Shown one piece after another: positions 45,478-56,806 of a stretch of DNA of 64,000 nucleotides. The notes below the pieces were generated by a model. It searched no databases. It was not told the origin of the DNA and worked only from the letters and a program-made list of their open reading frames with translations. The DNA is from Corinectria fuckeliana. Its lineage: Eukaryota; Ascomycota; Sordariomycetes; Hypocreales; Nectriaceae. Positions within the stretch are counted from its first letter, which is position 1. Every line of letters starts with the position of its first letter. The stretch lies in the NCBI GenBank assembly GCA_019137255.1, contig WPDH01000366.1:1-64000 (forward strand). The letters run 5' to 3'. A program made the translations under genes and the position numbers.

Positions 45478-48400
45478 AGCTCAAGTGTAGTTGTCGCGGA
45501 ACGTAACTGAGAGTAAATAATGGTGGTGGGAACAGATACAGTGAATGTAGATCGAAGGGTTCTTGTAGTTTGAGACTGTTCAGGGTCGAAATGACGGAGG
45601 TTGGCGATGTTTGTCGAATTGGATAGGCGAATTATGCGTAGCGGGTATATCGGTCGAATCGACGCGAAGGTGGTGTTGTAGATGCAGAAGCACAAGTTGA
45701 GGTCGGGGTTGTCGCGTTGGGGAGCAAAGAGCACAGATCCAAGAAAGGGATGTATTTCGGAGAAAGGGCAGTAGTTCGGAGAAAGAGAAAGCACAAAGAG
45801 TAGGTTCACGAGAAAGTTCAACTCGTCGGTGGAAGATTAAAATGAAGCGTAGTGGTTGTAAGAATGGTCGACTTTGTGAACGAAAGGGCTGAGCGGGGAC
45901 GTCGGTGGCAGGAGGCAAATAACTGAACTTGCCGGAAGGCCGAGTGACGTTGAACAGGCAGGGATCGAGAGACAGAGGGAAGAGGAAGCAGGATCCACGA
46001 AGGTCCAGCAACTGGATCTTTTGAGCCGTTGATGAGTGCGTGCGTCAGGCCGAGGTCGAGGTCGAGTGGTGACTAGGCGCAGCGTAAACGATGACCAAAA
46101 GGGTTGGTGAATGGTGATGGCCGAGGCGACCGAGGGGGATTCACGCTCTTAAGCGGCGAGTCGGGTGGTTAATCACACACGACAAACACGCGAGCCCAGC
46201 TGGATTGTCCGTCTTGGAAAAGAGAGCGAGACGGCGATGCAGATCCAGGTGTGAATACGGATGTTCCTTTCGGTCTTTGTTTGTTTTGGTTCTTCCTTTT
46301 GTTGGTTCAGGGTTTCTGTTTTCTCCGTAGTGGCGGGTTTTGGTCCAAGAATCGCGGCCGGGGTGGGTTTTTATGGTCGGTGGAAATTAGAATGTGTAGG
46401 TGTTTGGTGCGCGTGCGCCAGCAAAACAAAGAATCGACGGTGAATAAAGTACAATTAAATATGGCGGGTGTCACCAGCAGATGCGCCGTTCCAGAACCTC
46501 GTGCTGGAGGATGTTGTTGATCTTTTCGTCCCGTATCTTGCAATCTTTGTTCCTGAGCCCTGAGTTGGGGTGCGGCGCGGGTGCGGGTGCGGATGCGGGT
46601 GCGAATAGGCGAGCAGAGGCGGATGAGCGGGCGAGCGGGCGAGAATCGATTGTGCACGGAGCGGCCAGTGACGAACAAACTCGCGAAGGCGAACGCGGAG
46701 GAGGTCAAACGAGGCAACGGGCGGAACGAGAGAGAGCGAGGAGATGGGGAGGAAAAGAAGAAGAGAGGGTGAGTAGCAGAGCTAGAAAGGGAGGGGAAAG
46801 GAAGTGGTGGAGAGGAGAGCGGAAGAAGGTCGAAGGAAGACAGACAAGAGAGAGCGGAGGAAGAGGAAGAAGAGGACGCAGGAGCGGGACGAGTGGGAGT
46901 GGGAATTGGGAAGCGGGCAAGTGGCACTGTGGCAGGGAGTGAGTGGGTGGGCGCAAGGAGAGAAAAAAAAGAGGGTTTGGCGGGTAGTCTACTTCGTATG
47001 TATGCTGGCAACCTAGCTGGCAAGCTGGGAAGCTGGGCTGGGGAAAGGAAAACACGCACGAACAGGTGGACGGGCGTAACTCAAGGGAGGGGCCCAGGTG
47101 CCTACAGTGCAGTCGGTACGGTATAATAATAGTGGCCAGCGCAGCGAGGACCGCAGTGCATCACCAACTGCGCCATCGAGACCCCTGGAAGAACAGGGAA
47201 TCCACCAGCCGAACACGCCGCTTAAGCTTTGATACCGTGTTTCCGAGGCCCAGCACGAATACAGAGCTAAAATGAATAAATATTGGAGTCGAAAAAGGTT
47301 GTCCGTGTCCTCCTGAACGTACATGCCTACTATGTAGATATCTCCCCACCTCAAAGCTGGTTGGAATGAAGGAAAACCCGTCGCGGCTCGCCATCTGCAC
47401 AATTCACTCGCCGGACGTGGTGGCGGGCCTATAGGGACTCGGATAGATACACACAGCCCAGGCATTGTCTTGGAAGGGGCCTGGGGGCAAGCCACTCCAC
47501 TAAACGGGTAGGATCCCACCGTGCCTGGAAAGCCAGGTACAGTAACCAAAGTCGGACGCTTAAGCACAGTGCGCGCCCCCAGTGCTGCTTACGCCGGGCT
47601 CTAGTGGACTGGCTCACACGCGCGCAAGCTCGGGGCAGGTCCCATCCCAGCCAATCCGTCTGCTCATTCTCATCACTGTCACTGCTCACTGCTACGTTGG
47701 CGACTTTCGGCCTCACACATACATGCACACACAGAATCGGAGTCAAAAAATACTGACAACGCAACGCACAACAACAAACCTACAGTCGCAGCAGCGGTAA
47801 AGCATGGGCGATCTGATGCCCGATTCGACCCAATCAGCGGGAGCAGGCATCCACCACGCCCACTACGCCCACCACGCTTCAACCAGCGCAGACGAGCACA
47901 CCAAGCACGACGGACGACTGACTGCTGACTGACCGCGTTCAAACGGGTCCCCTCGGAAAGCCAATCACGACCTCCCTTCCACCAGGCACGAAGTAGACGC
48001 TACCTGGCCGCGCAGTAGTCCCAGACGCCAGTGGCCAAGTACAAAGCGCGTGCCGGCCAGTCAACGAACGTCTCAGCCATGTCACGACTCGCCAGCGTTT
48101 CCATGCCATCCCCTGCTTGGACGATACTTTGTCCGGGCATTCTCTGCTGACGCAGTAGTTGGGGGACATTCATGAGGATCGTCCTGGGCGTCATCATCTA
48201 CCAACACAACGAAATCTCTTAGGAACTCTCCCTCAACGAGTCACTGCCAAGACTGCCCGTCCAGGAGTCACCCCTCTCCTCCCCCTGTTCCAAACCCTGC
48301 GGGCGCTGCCTTCCATGGATCACAGGGCACCGATACCTGCCCGAACGCACTATCGCAGGCAGGGCTCAGGGGATTTGGCCCCTCCAACATGGCTCCCTAG

Positions 48401-51400
48401 CTCTTCAGGTGGCTTGAGCCAATCATGAGTCGCCTCTCAGGGGAGGGGCACGCTGGTGAGTGTCCTTGTCCTTGGGCTATTTGCATCCAATCCTTGCAGC
48501 CCTTTGCAGCAGAGTCGTGATCTGCCTCTGACAGGAACACAAGCTTGACAAGCTCGGAGCAAGTAACGGTGATGGATACAACTTTCTAATTACCTGGGCG
48601 TCGTTTATGCTGGATGATGCAGCCCAAAGTTTACAGTCGATGGGAGAAAACAACGGAAACGTGCTATGAAGACGCATGCTGAGCTAGAAGTCGTGCGAGT
48701 CTCAGACAGAGACGCAGGAAATCCTCGACGAGTCCCGCTCGAGGTCAAGGCCCCCGAAATCTTCCCTATCTCAGCCATCATCTCCATCTCCCTGGCTTGG
48801 CTGCTGTGGAAGCGTGGCGAGCGGTGGTGGCGCTTGTGGTGGTGCTCGAGCTGCAGTATTTGCTTTTCCTTCATGTCACCTGCATGCTGCACGTCGAGCG
48901 CTCCAAGGACAAATAGGAGTCGAGGGCGATTTGTTCGTCGGGCGTACGAAGTACATTTGTGGCAGTCTCTGGGCGCCATGATTCTCACCACCGCCTCACC
49001 ACCTCACCACCGTTATCATATTTTTTCGCTTCTTGCTAAGAATAACCTCGCCAGCCCATCTCGCTGGGAGTCAATGTGGCTTCTCAGAAACGACACCATT
49101 CATCAAACGTTAATCCGTCTGTACTTCACACTATGACAACTTACCGTGAACAATTTCGGGCCTCCACCAGACGGCCGCACCACCACAAGCTTCGCTAAGG
49201 AGGCACTTGAATCTCGGGGAACGGACCATCCCGTGCCAGCTCTGCCCGGCTCACCTCCTCTCGGCTGGCTCCCGTTTCGGTACTCGGTACTTACTCCAGA
49301 AGCGGCTTTACGTGCCTAGTAACCTCCCTGACCAGGCCGGCCCAGCCTTCAGACATCGCAAACACAAGACGGCCAAAAGCAGGCCAGAAGCAGGCCAAGC
49401 GTGACCTGGGTAGACCCTGCAACACAACAGACAAGGCGATGAAGCAAGGCTTTGCTGACCAGGGCTAATTAGCCAGCCCAGCACAAGGCCAGGAAGACTC
49501 CCTTCTTTCGTATTTTCCCCACGTCCTATATGTTTCACAACGGCGGTCCTCCTTGTCTTCTTTGTCTACCCCTGCCCGCCCCTGTCCATCCCTTGTCCCC
49601 CCTTCTCAGCATCCCCCCTTGCTAGTCTATGTCGACACGTGCCGCAGAAGGGGCCTCGTCCTCCTGCCATCGTTGCTTGGCCTGTTTCCTGGCCTCAATT
49701 TCAGCGCTCCCTAGGCTCTGCCTGCTACTTCACCTCATCTCAAGGATTTCGCCGAGAGCGTGCCACGGCGTCGGGCGTGAAGAATGGGGTTTGATCGTGA
49801 TACGATGGATGGATAGATCGGGGCCTCCGTCCAACAAGATGAAACGAAACACGGACTATCCGGGCGAGACAAGATACCTCACAGACCAAGCCGTAGCGAA
49901 TGGAGTGTACCTACGGAGTACATAGTACGCAGACCTGGCCCCCCCTCGCGTACGTACCGCGCACGAAGTACGGCATAGCGAGCAATTTGGTCTAGGCATG
50001 GACCACGAAGCGTCGTCTTTGTTCGTCGTCTTGCTCAGCCCGACACGGAAACCAGCCAGGGACAAGGCACTCAGCCACTCCGAGATTCCCAGGCAGGCAC
50101 CCCTCCGGAATTGTCCACTCTTCACGGGGGTCATCTCGAAACGCTGCCCATGCCTCGTGTCTCCTTGGGACGGGACGGCATTGGACATGAGAATGAAGAA
50201 ATATGAGAGGACCGGATAGGCCAGGCGAGCCCGCCGGTGACCTGCAGTGCTTCGTTTGATTGATGGTTAATTGATCGAAACCCGACCTCGTTTGTCTAGC
50301 CCGGGACGTTGACTTGTGCGACCAACCTTTCCCGGTTGTCTAACGTCAACGTACGTACCTAGGTAGCCGCGTTGAGGTTGAGTCAAAGTAATCCGTCTCA
50401 TCAGATCGAGAGACTTACGCACTTCCTTCATTTCTTCTGCGCCATCAGTGATAATTCCACAGCGTCTTGACTACTGGCTCGTCAGCACGATATCCACAGT
50501 GGTTTCACTGTTACTCTGGCCACCCACAACTCCAAGCTCGCAGCCGACAGCTTACCACTCATCGTAACGCCAACCCTCCACTAGTTACTCTGCAGAGCAC
50601 ATTGGTTACAGCGCAGCACCTCTTGGCAACCCGATTCATCATCTCGCATCTTCGCGTCTAACAATATCATCCAACCCCCAGCCGCCTTTCCCGCGCGCAA
50701 GCAACCAACACCGTCGCATTCGACCCCGTACAGTATTCCCAACCCGCTTGCTTCCCACCCTATCACCGCTCTGAAAAGCGCCCGGGCGCACGCAACCCCG
50801 TTCTGCCGGGCGCGAAAGAGTGCAGAGAGAAGCACGTGTGGATTGAACTTGACGCTTGCTCGGCCACTGCGGCGCTTGTTCACCTGCAGCCTCCACTGCG
50901 GGCCCCAATCGCCGCACCATCGGATTCCCAAGGGCTCGGGCAGACGCAAATAGCGACGTGGCCCCCCCTAGATCAACGGATAGAAAACAAGAGGTTGTTG
51001 TTCGGCGTCTACTTCTCAACGTCGCTTACGTCCAGAACTGAATTAGGGCGTCGAGATCGCTAATTGAGACAACCGCCGAGTCCAGAAGAGTAAAGGTCCA
51101 TACTCATGGTCAGGCTAGGAGCAACTCCTAGGAGGGTACACGGAGTTGATCTCCACGGAATCCAACCCTGATTGACAAACCCTGACTCGGCTTGCGCGTC
51201 TGTGCTTCGTCTCTAGCCTTCTCGAGTGTCTCAACATCGTCGTGCCTCTCCGTGACCATCTTGACAACACTCTCCTCGCGGGCACTTAAGCTCATCTGAG
51301 GCTCGAAAGCCACGGGCTTGTCCCCCGCATCCTGTCAAATTCTGTGGCGCAAGCCTCAAAGCGCCCACGTGCCAGGCGACGCCATGGTGGCAACTTTTGC

Positions 51401-51850
51401 CAGCCAAGATCGCACCACATGTTGTCGCTGTACGAGGTTAGTTCGTGTTACGGGTGATGGCCCTCTGCCTAGACCTGCGAACTAGACCTATGTGTTTGAT
51501 CGTTGGCGATCTTGCCCGGCTTCTAAGGGAGTACGCCGGTCCTAATTCAGATGTGGACCAAGTACTTGGTTTTCAATTGGAATGTTTTGAGTCATGAAAC
51601 CCCTCGTTTTCCTTGAGCCTCGATAAAGCATACACAGTATGGTGCTCAGATGCTTTTACCTCGGATTGCAGGCTCATAGGTTCCACCACATTTGAGGTTG
51701 CAAATCACAAACGTGGTATACACCACCGTCGGACTGGTGAGTCTTCCTAGGAAACCCCCTTTTCATCCTCATGAACCCAATTCCAGGCCCGAAGAGTAAT
51801 ACCTTTACGAAACTCCACTGAACCTTGTCTAGGTATGTCCAGCCCTAAGA
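45478..51850. other. Long gene-poor stretch, promoter of the Q-rich gene at its left
   Basis: About 6.4 kb without a supported gene. From 45480 to about 47000 the minus strand is pyrimidine-rich (on + GA-rich, for example 46690-46900 with GGAGAGGAGAGC-type runs). It is best read as the long leader and promoter of the Q-rich gene; the open frames there are composition artefacts. From 47 to 51.8 kb the open frames are short and unrecognised. The motifs GTACGAAGTAC at 48944-48954, TACGGAGTAC at 49912-49921 and CACGAAGTACGG at about 49962-49973 lie here. Confidence 0.45.
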
Positions 51851-52634
51851 AGTAGGGTGTGGGGATCCAGCTCTGACCTGCCCGAACAGCGACAGATCGA
51901 GAGGAGGATATTGCTCATTAATGTTGCCGCGCGGGCATGCACCCCAGCCAAGATGGGGAACAAACACACGATGGACAATCATGTACGGCCAAAAGGAGGA
52001 TTCTGTCGCACACTATTGGCTTTTGTTACAGGCCTCGAGTCGCGATCAGCGAGGACGATCTTGTCGACGATGTTCGGGACATGATCCTGCGCAAATATGC
52101 CAACTCCCCCAGCCGAACTTTCGATTCACCCGACCTCCCTTATCACTACTAACATATAGGTAGGCAGTTTCTCTTGTTCATTTATATGTCCTTGCGAATG
52201 CCCGCAAGCTTGGCCTACATCCAGTGCATGTGCGAGAGGAGGGAGCGGCGAGTGCTAGTGTTGCTGTTGCACCTGAAGCTGCTCATAATGGAGCCCACGC
52301 CATCGATCTGGGCGCCCTCGGAGAGCGGAGAGCTGGTGGGATCTTGCGGGAACATGATCTACTGAAACACCAACAGGGACAGGTCAAACTCCCTTCTCAC
52401 TATTAATCCAGCTATTTAGTCAGTATTCTCTCCTAATCCGTTCAACCCTGCCACCCTAGCCAACCCTGCAGGCCGTTCAGCAAGTTCAAATCGGCCAACC
52501 AGTTCAGCAAGTTCAGCCCGTTCGACTGCATTAAGGTTGTGCTAGACACAAGGATTTTCCCCAAGGTAGAGGACAACTGCAGCAAACGTGAAAAGAACTC
52601 CGACGGATGTGAGAGGGCTTAAGCAACTTCTAGT
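51851..52634 (+). pseudogene. Possible relic with a response-regulator-like (Ssk1 N-terminal) fragment
   Basis: One short + segment at about 52045-52150 reads ISEDDLVDDVRDMILRKYAN, then PSRTFDSPDLPYHY and a stop. It resembles a short conserved stretch that I associate with the N-terminal half of fungal Ssk1-type response regulators. The text before and after does not continue the match. The next open piece (52224-52406) is Ala/Glu/His-rich and unrecognised. At best this is a small broken fragment of a duplicated gene; it could also be coincidence. Confidence 0.3.
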
Positions 52635-53447
52635 TTGACAATGACTTTAGAACCAACTCGATGGCTTCTAAACTGGTGTTGTGGTCAACACCCAAGTTTG
52701 ACACTTGGTCGGCGATCTACCCTGTGGCTAAACGCCATCTCTGCGTTATGGGGGACCGAACTCGTGTCTTCTCTTATTCCTAGGTTTCAACCCTTGTCCT
52801 ACGAATTACTACACAAAAATTTGGAGGAGGAGGGTGATGACTCCGACCAGTCAGACGAAAACGATGACTCCGGGGGGGAATCGAGAGATTGAAAGGAGGA
52901 CCCGACATTGGAGACTGCTGCCAGAGAGGGTAGACTGGGACACCTGCAGCATCGGCCGGAGCACCCTCTCCTATCCCCCTCTCAGTACACACCTGATGAG
53001 GAAATTGACTCGACAAACGATGACTGGGAAGCTCGACAGTTGGGGGCCCCGCGTGACCAAGTTGACGACAAAACTTAGGTCCAGTTTCTAAGCATGATCA
53101 GAGAGTCTACCCCGCGAAGCGTTGATTGGAGGTTGTTGGAGAGATATCTCCCGAATCCAGCAGGCACTCACCCCAAGGTCATGGTTCAACTCCAAGCCTT
53201 GAAGACTGAGGTGGCTCGTCTCCGGGCCCAACTCGACAAGCAGGGAGACCCCGGTGGCAAACTTGAAACCACGGCCCGATTTCTTCATGCGATCCGCATA
53301 CTTCTTGTTCTTCACGTCCTCCTTCTCCCTCGCTTCTTCCTCTTTTTCCCTAACCACTTCCTCTCGTCTCTTGGCTTCCGATTCCTGTCTACGAGCGGAT
53401 GCCTCGTCCCTCGCAACTTTTGCCTCCACGCCACGACATCTATATAA
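52635..53447 (+). pseudogene. Decayed acidic/coiled-coil coding block with two in-frame stops
   Basis: One reading frame (52635-53447) stays protein-like across two stops, TGA at 52890-52892 and TAG at 53076-53078. It reads LSYELLHKNLEEEGDDSDQS, then KEDPTLETAAREGRLGHLQH, then SQYTPDEEIDSTNDDWEARQ, then SMIRESTPRSVDWRLLERYL, then a probable coiled coil VMVQLQALKTEVARLRAQLD. The frame agreement across both stops (spacing a multiple of three) is evidence that it was once a single gene. No family is recognised. The opposite strand at 53247-53483 also has a highly charged Glu/Arg/Lys coil-like frame; both cannot be primary. Confidence 0.45.
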
Positions 53448-53514
53448 TCTGGTCAGCCCGAGAACTATACTAATGCCACCCAAATCGGTCAGATGACTTA
53501 CTTATTGCATTTCT

Positions 53515-54790
53515 CTCCTTTCAAATGTATGGATGTTTCGTGCTTGGGGCGTATCATCTGATGTTCCGCACAGCATTGCCAATTCCCACTTCGTCGACAG
53601 TTGCGCCAACTTGAACAAGGCCGCCACAAGCGCCTTCGACGACGACGTCAGATCCGCTATCAAGGACCTCCGAGATGACAGAAACAGCACGTTCCAGAGA
53701 CTCAAGGCAGTAGAGGATGCTGGTTACCCTGACAAGATGAACGCCAAATTTTACGATAAAGCCGTCAGATCCTTGTGGCCGAAAATCACGGACCTAGTCA
53801 AAAAGGAAATAACCCGCATCGCAAACCCGGACGGAGACGGGACTGGAAAGGCAAAGTTGACCCGCCAGAAGGGGTGGGAGCGAAAAGCAAATCGGGAACG
53901 CAGCTTCTTGACCAGACAACATATCCGAAACATTGCAGAACGGACAACTTATCGGCGTCAAAATGTGATCAGGCTCTGCACTTAGTACCTGACAGATGGT
54001 ACGGAAGATGTTCTTGACGTTCCTAAGATATCTACGCCCAAGGAGCACATGTGGAAGCCTACCATTGACCTTTTCACAGCACTCCAGTCAACTGTATTCA
54101 AGAAAGTTGCCATGTTCCAGGCAACTGGTAGTCGAACATACCTGAAGCATGTAATTGCTCGGGTGGACGAAGTTCGGGACAAGACCAAGAGGCAGAATAT
54201 ATGAACGCCGCTGGACAATATAGGTACACCCGTCCTGCTAGCTACTGGGGTTTTTATTTCTCACTCCACAAGACAGTCTATGGTTACTCTATAATTCCAT
54301 TGGATGCCACTGCAACCTATGAAACCGAACGATAAAATGACTCTCACATGGGAGAACAACGTCGACGCTATAGTGGACAGTACCATCGCATTCCATCAAG
54401 ACGGAAGCTTTCCTCCACCTAAGGAGTTTGGGAAGCTAGTTGCATCACATAGCGATGCCAACATCCCCATTCAGATGCTAAAAGCAGATACTGCTCGCTT
54501 CAAGGACATGATCGATTTTCAATAGGCCATTGTCTGTGTGGCTGCTCTTTCTGGTGCTGCTGGAGCACCCGAACTCCTGCCTGACCGTCAGAGAAGAGGG
54601 ACGTGCTCCCCCTCGACCTGGCTGTTGCGGCACTATCCTCAGGCCTATCATTTCCCTTTTGTCCACTACTTCAAGGATACTTTTCGATCCAAACGCTACG
54701 CATGGCCTGTAACCATCTTCAACGTCAATTTAAACTCTCCTCAACAATGCTTGGAACAGTAAGCTGGGGGCGTAGGACTTGGCCCTGGAT
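53515..54790 (+). pseudogene. Decayed multi-segment coding region, function not recognised
   Basis: Successive open segments on the + strand look like pieces of one or two genes. At 53533-53985 there is a charged helical segment (FDDDVRSAIKDLRDDRNSTF, then FYDKAVRSLWPKITDLVKKE). At about 54020-54204 DLFTALQSTVFKKVAMFQAT leads to a stop. In another frame, about 54180-54330, NAAGQYRYTRPASYWGFYFS and YGYSIIPLDATATYETER lead to a stop. At 54304-54525 NDKMTLTWENNVDAIVDSTI leads to a TAG, and the same frame stays open after it to 54762 (VAALSGAAGAPELL, later HYFKDTFRSKRYAWP). Frame changes could be introns or lesions. The in-frame TAG at 54523-54525 favours decay. I do not recognise the family. Confidence 0.4.
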
Positions 54791-55176
54791 CATGTCGTTT
54801 GGCTGGTATCTGAGGTGAACAAGGAAACCCAATGATGACTAGACCTAGGGGATATCAGGACTGCTTCGGCAGCCGCCATAGTCCTGCCCCTGCCGGCACG
54901 GCCGAGTTTTTGCATCAAGTCGGTTAGGGAGTATGACTCACGCAGTACCACAACAGTCACTACAGTTACTCGGTATAAGCCAACCTTGCCCCATGCAGTT
55001 CCCAGCTCACCCTTCACCACACCATTGGCATCCACTTCTTCAGTCTCCAAGGCCTCTTCGACCCTGGCATATACTACTTGGTCCATAATCAGCAGTTCAA
55101 GATGCGTCCTAGACGAGAACATCACAGACTCACATTTTGAACAAAAGTCCCCTTCCCCTTCTCTTCTCATGGACAA
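54790..55176 (-). pseudogene. Fragment with a helicase motif VI-like sequence
   Basis: A minus-strand open segment of about 128 codons includes YSLTDLMQKLGRAGRGRT at about 54881-54940. The QxxGRAGRG core is the arginine-finger motif VI of superfamily 2 (RecQ/DEAD-like) helicases. The preceding text (EALETEEVDANGVVKGELGT) does not show motif V, and no helicase motifs I-IV are found nearby, so at most this is a small broken piece. Chance similarity is possible. Confidence 0.35.
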
Positions 55177-56806
55177 CGGCCCGTTGCTTCCAGTGCCACG
55201 CTACTTCATGCCAACTGGCAGTCCACCACGGTCAGACCATTCTGGAGCCGTGTAGCATGTGCTCTCAGAGACTGGGGCATTATGGTGCGGTGGGAGCTGT
55301 GAGGTAGGCAGGCTATCATACGTCTCATCACCACCACAAACCTCAGCTCTCTCTCTCCGTGTTTCTCTGTTTTATCTCTACTTCACTTCATAGTCTCCTT
55401 CACACTCACACATTCATCGCATGCATACCCCATGCCGGCTGCACGTTTCCCGTCACAGCTGTTGCTTGCCAACGCACCTCATGACACCCTCCCACGCACC
55501 TCCATCGGCCGCCCGACGCGTCGTGCGTCTCTTGCCCCCGCTCTCGTCCCTCCGTCTCACGTCAGACCTTTAAATCCTGCCCTCCTCGCAGCCCTTGGCC
55601 CCGTTGCTGAGCCCGTCCGCTGCCGTCGCGTTGTTTCCCGCTGGCTCTCTGGTGTTCCCCCTCCTGAGGCGCTGCTGAATCCAAGGAGAACACTCGCGGG
55701 AGCTTGACAGCAATAGTCACGCCGAGGCTCACGTGCGTCATGGCATCAGAGTCGGCGTGGCATTCTCCGGCCTAGACTTGCGTGTGAACCTCCCACATAT
55801 GCCTCAAAGCAAGGCTGCCAGCCCCCTGGACGGGGAAAAGAGAAGCAGGTTCCGTTTCCATCCCACCGTGCCAAGTCCAACCAACTGTCTTGCATATACT
55901 GAAAGTCCAGGTTCCTTCCCAGTTCAGTTCCGGCTAGCATTCATTTTCGTCGCGGCCGCTGCCAAATGACCGACCTCTTGATAAGCACTTGCCAGGGAAG
56001 GCCCCGGTTCCGAGGCTGTCTGGGGTGGGTTCCCAGTAGGGCTGACGCGAGCAAGCCTTGTAAAGGTTGGGAGGGACAGAAAGAAAAGGCCAAGAGGGTT
56101 TCCGTAGTCTCGGACTGCAGACGGAGGGACACCAAAGTACTAGCCAGGATGTAAGAAAGCGGATTTCCATCAAGTCACATATGACCAAATCCAAGTTAGT
56201 CCTGCCTTGTCGGCATCTTGGAACACAACTGCTGACTTCTTCTCAGCCTTTTCACAGGCTTGGACTTTGGTTGGCTCCAGCCTCAAATATCTCACACGAC
56301 TGACCAGATCAACAACCACTTGGCACCAGGGGCGAACGTTCCGACAGGGCAAAAACCGGATTGAGTAAGAATCATCGTTTCATCATGGGTCGAAACATCG
56401 ACAAATATGTGCAGCAGATATGACATGACATACACCTGCACTTCCTGAGCTTCGATCCCCTTCGTTTCCGCAGCCTCATAGCTAACCAACGGCTTATATC
56501 CAGGGGTATTGTGTATCGAAAGGCGTGAAATGCAAAGGAAAAATGTTAAAAAGAAAAAAACACACAAGGAAACCGTTTGGAAGCAATAACCGCAGCCCCG
56601 GAAGAAACGAAGACAAACCCCCGTGTGCTCCCCGTGTAAATGCCCCGCCTCGTCACATCAGAACGTCATGATACATGCATGGTCCAGCCGCCCGGACCAC
56701 AATGTAAATCCATGGTCAGGTACCGAGTCCTGTATCACGTTTTCTCTCACCGAGATCAACTTGCGAACTGATCCGATTGTGGCCAGCTTGCGGATCGTCT
56801 CCCTCT
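55177..56806. other. Intergenic, no gene supported
   Basis: About 1.6 kb. The + frame 55432-55707 is C-rich with Ala/Pro/Arg bias and no motif; I read it as chance. Positions 55320-55420 are T/C-rich (CTCTCTCTCTCCGTG). Nothing else is recognised. Confidence 0.4.

Noticed and set aside
46307..47059. 250-codon minus-strand open frame and overlapping plus-strand frames
   Set aside because: Composition is almost wholly from CT/GA-rich DNA; no ordered segment, and it lies in the leader of the Q-rich gene.
48666..49136. Plus-strand 156-codon open frame with one hydrophobic stretch
   Set aside because: An antisense frame of similar length overlaps it, and Trp/Cys/Ser-rich text with no motif looks like chance.
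53088..53483. Minus-strand charged-coil open frame as the primary gene
   Set aside because: The plus-strand frame on the same DNA continues a longer coherent text across two stops. I mention the antisense frame but cannot support it as a gene.
55432..55707. C-rich 91-codon open frame, possible small secreted protein
   Set aside because: No signal peptide (no hydrophobic N-terminal core) and no cysteine pattern; Ala/Pro/Arg bias follows base composition.
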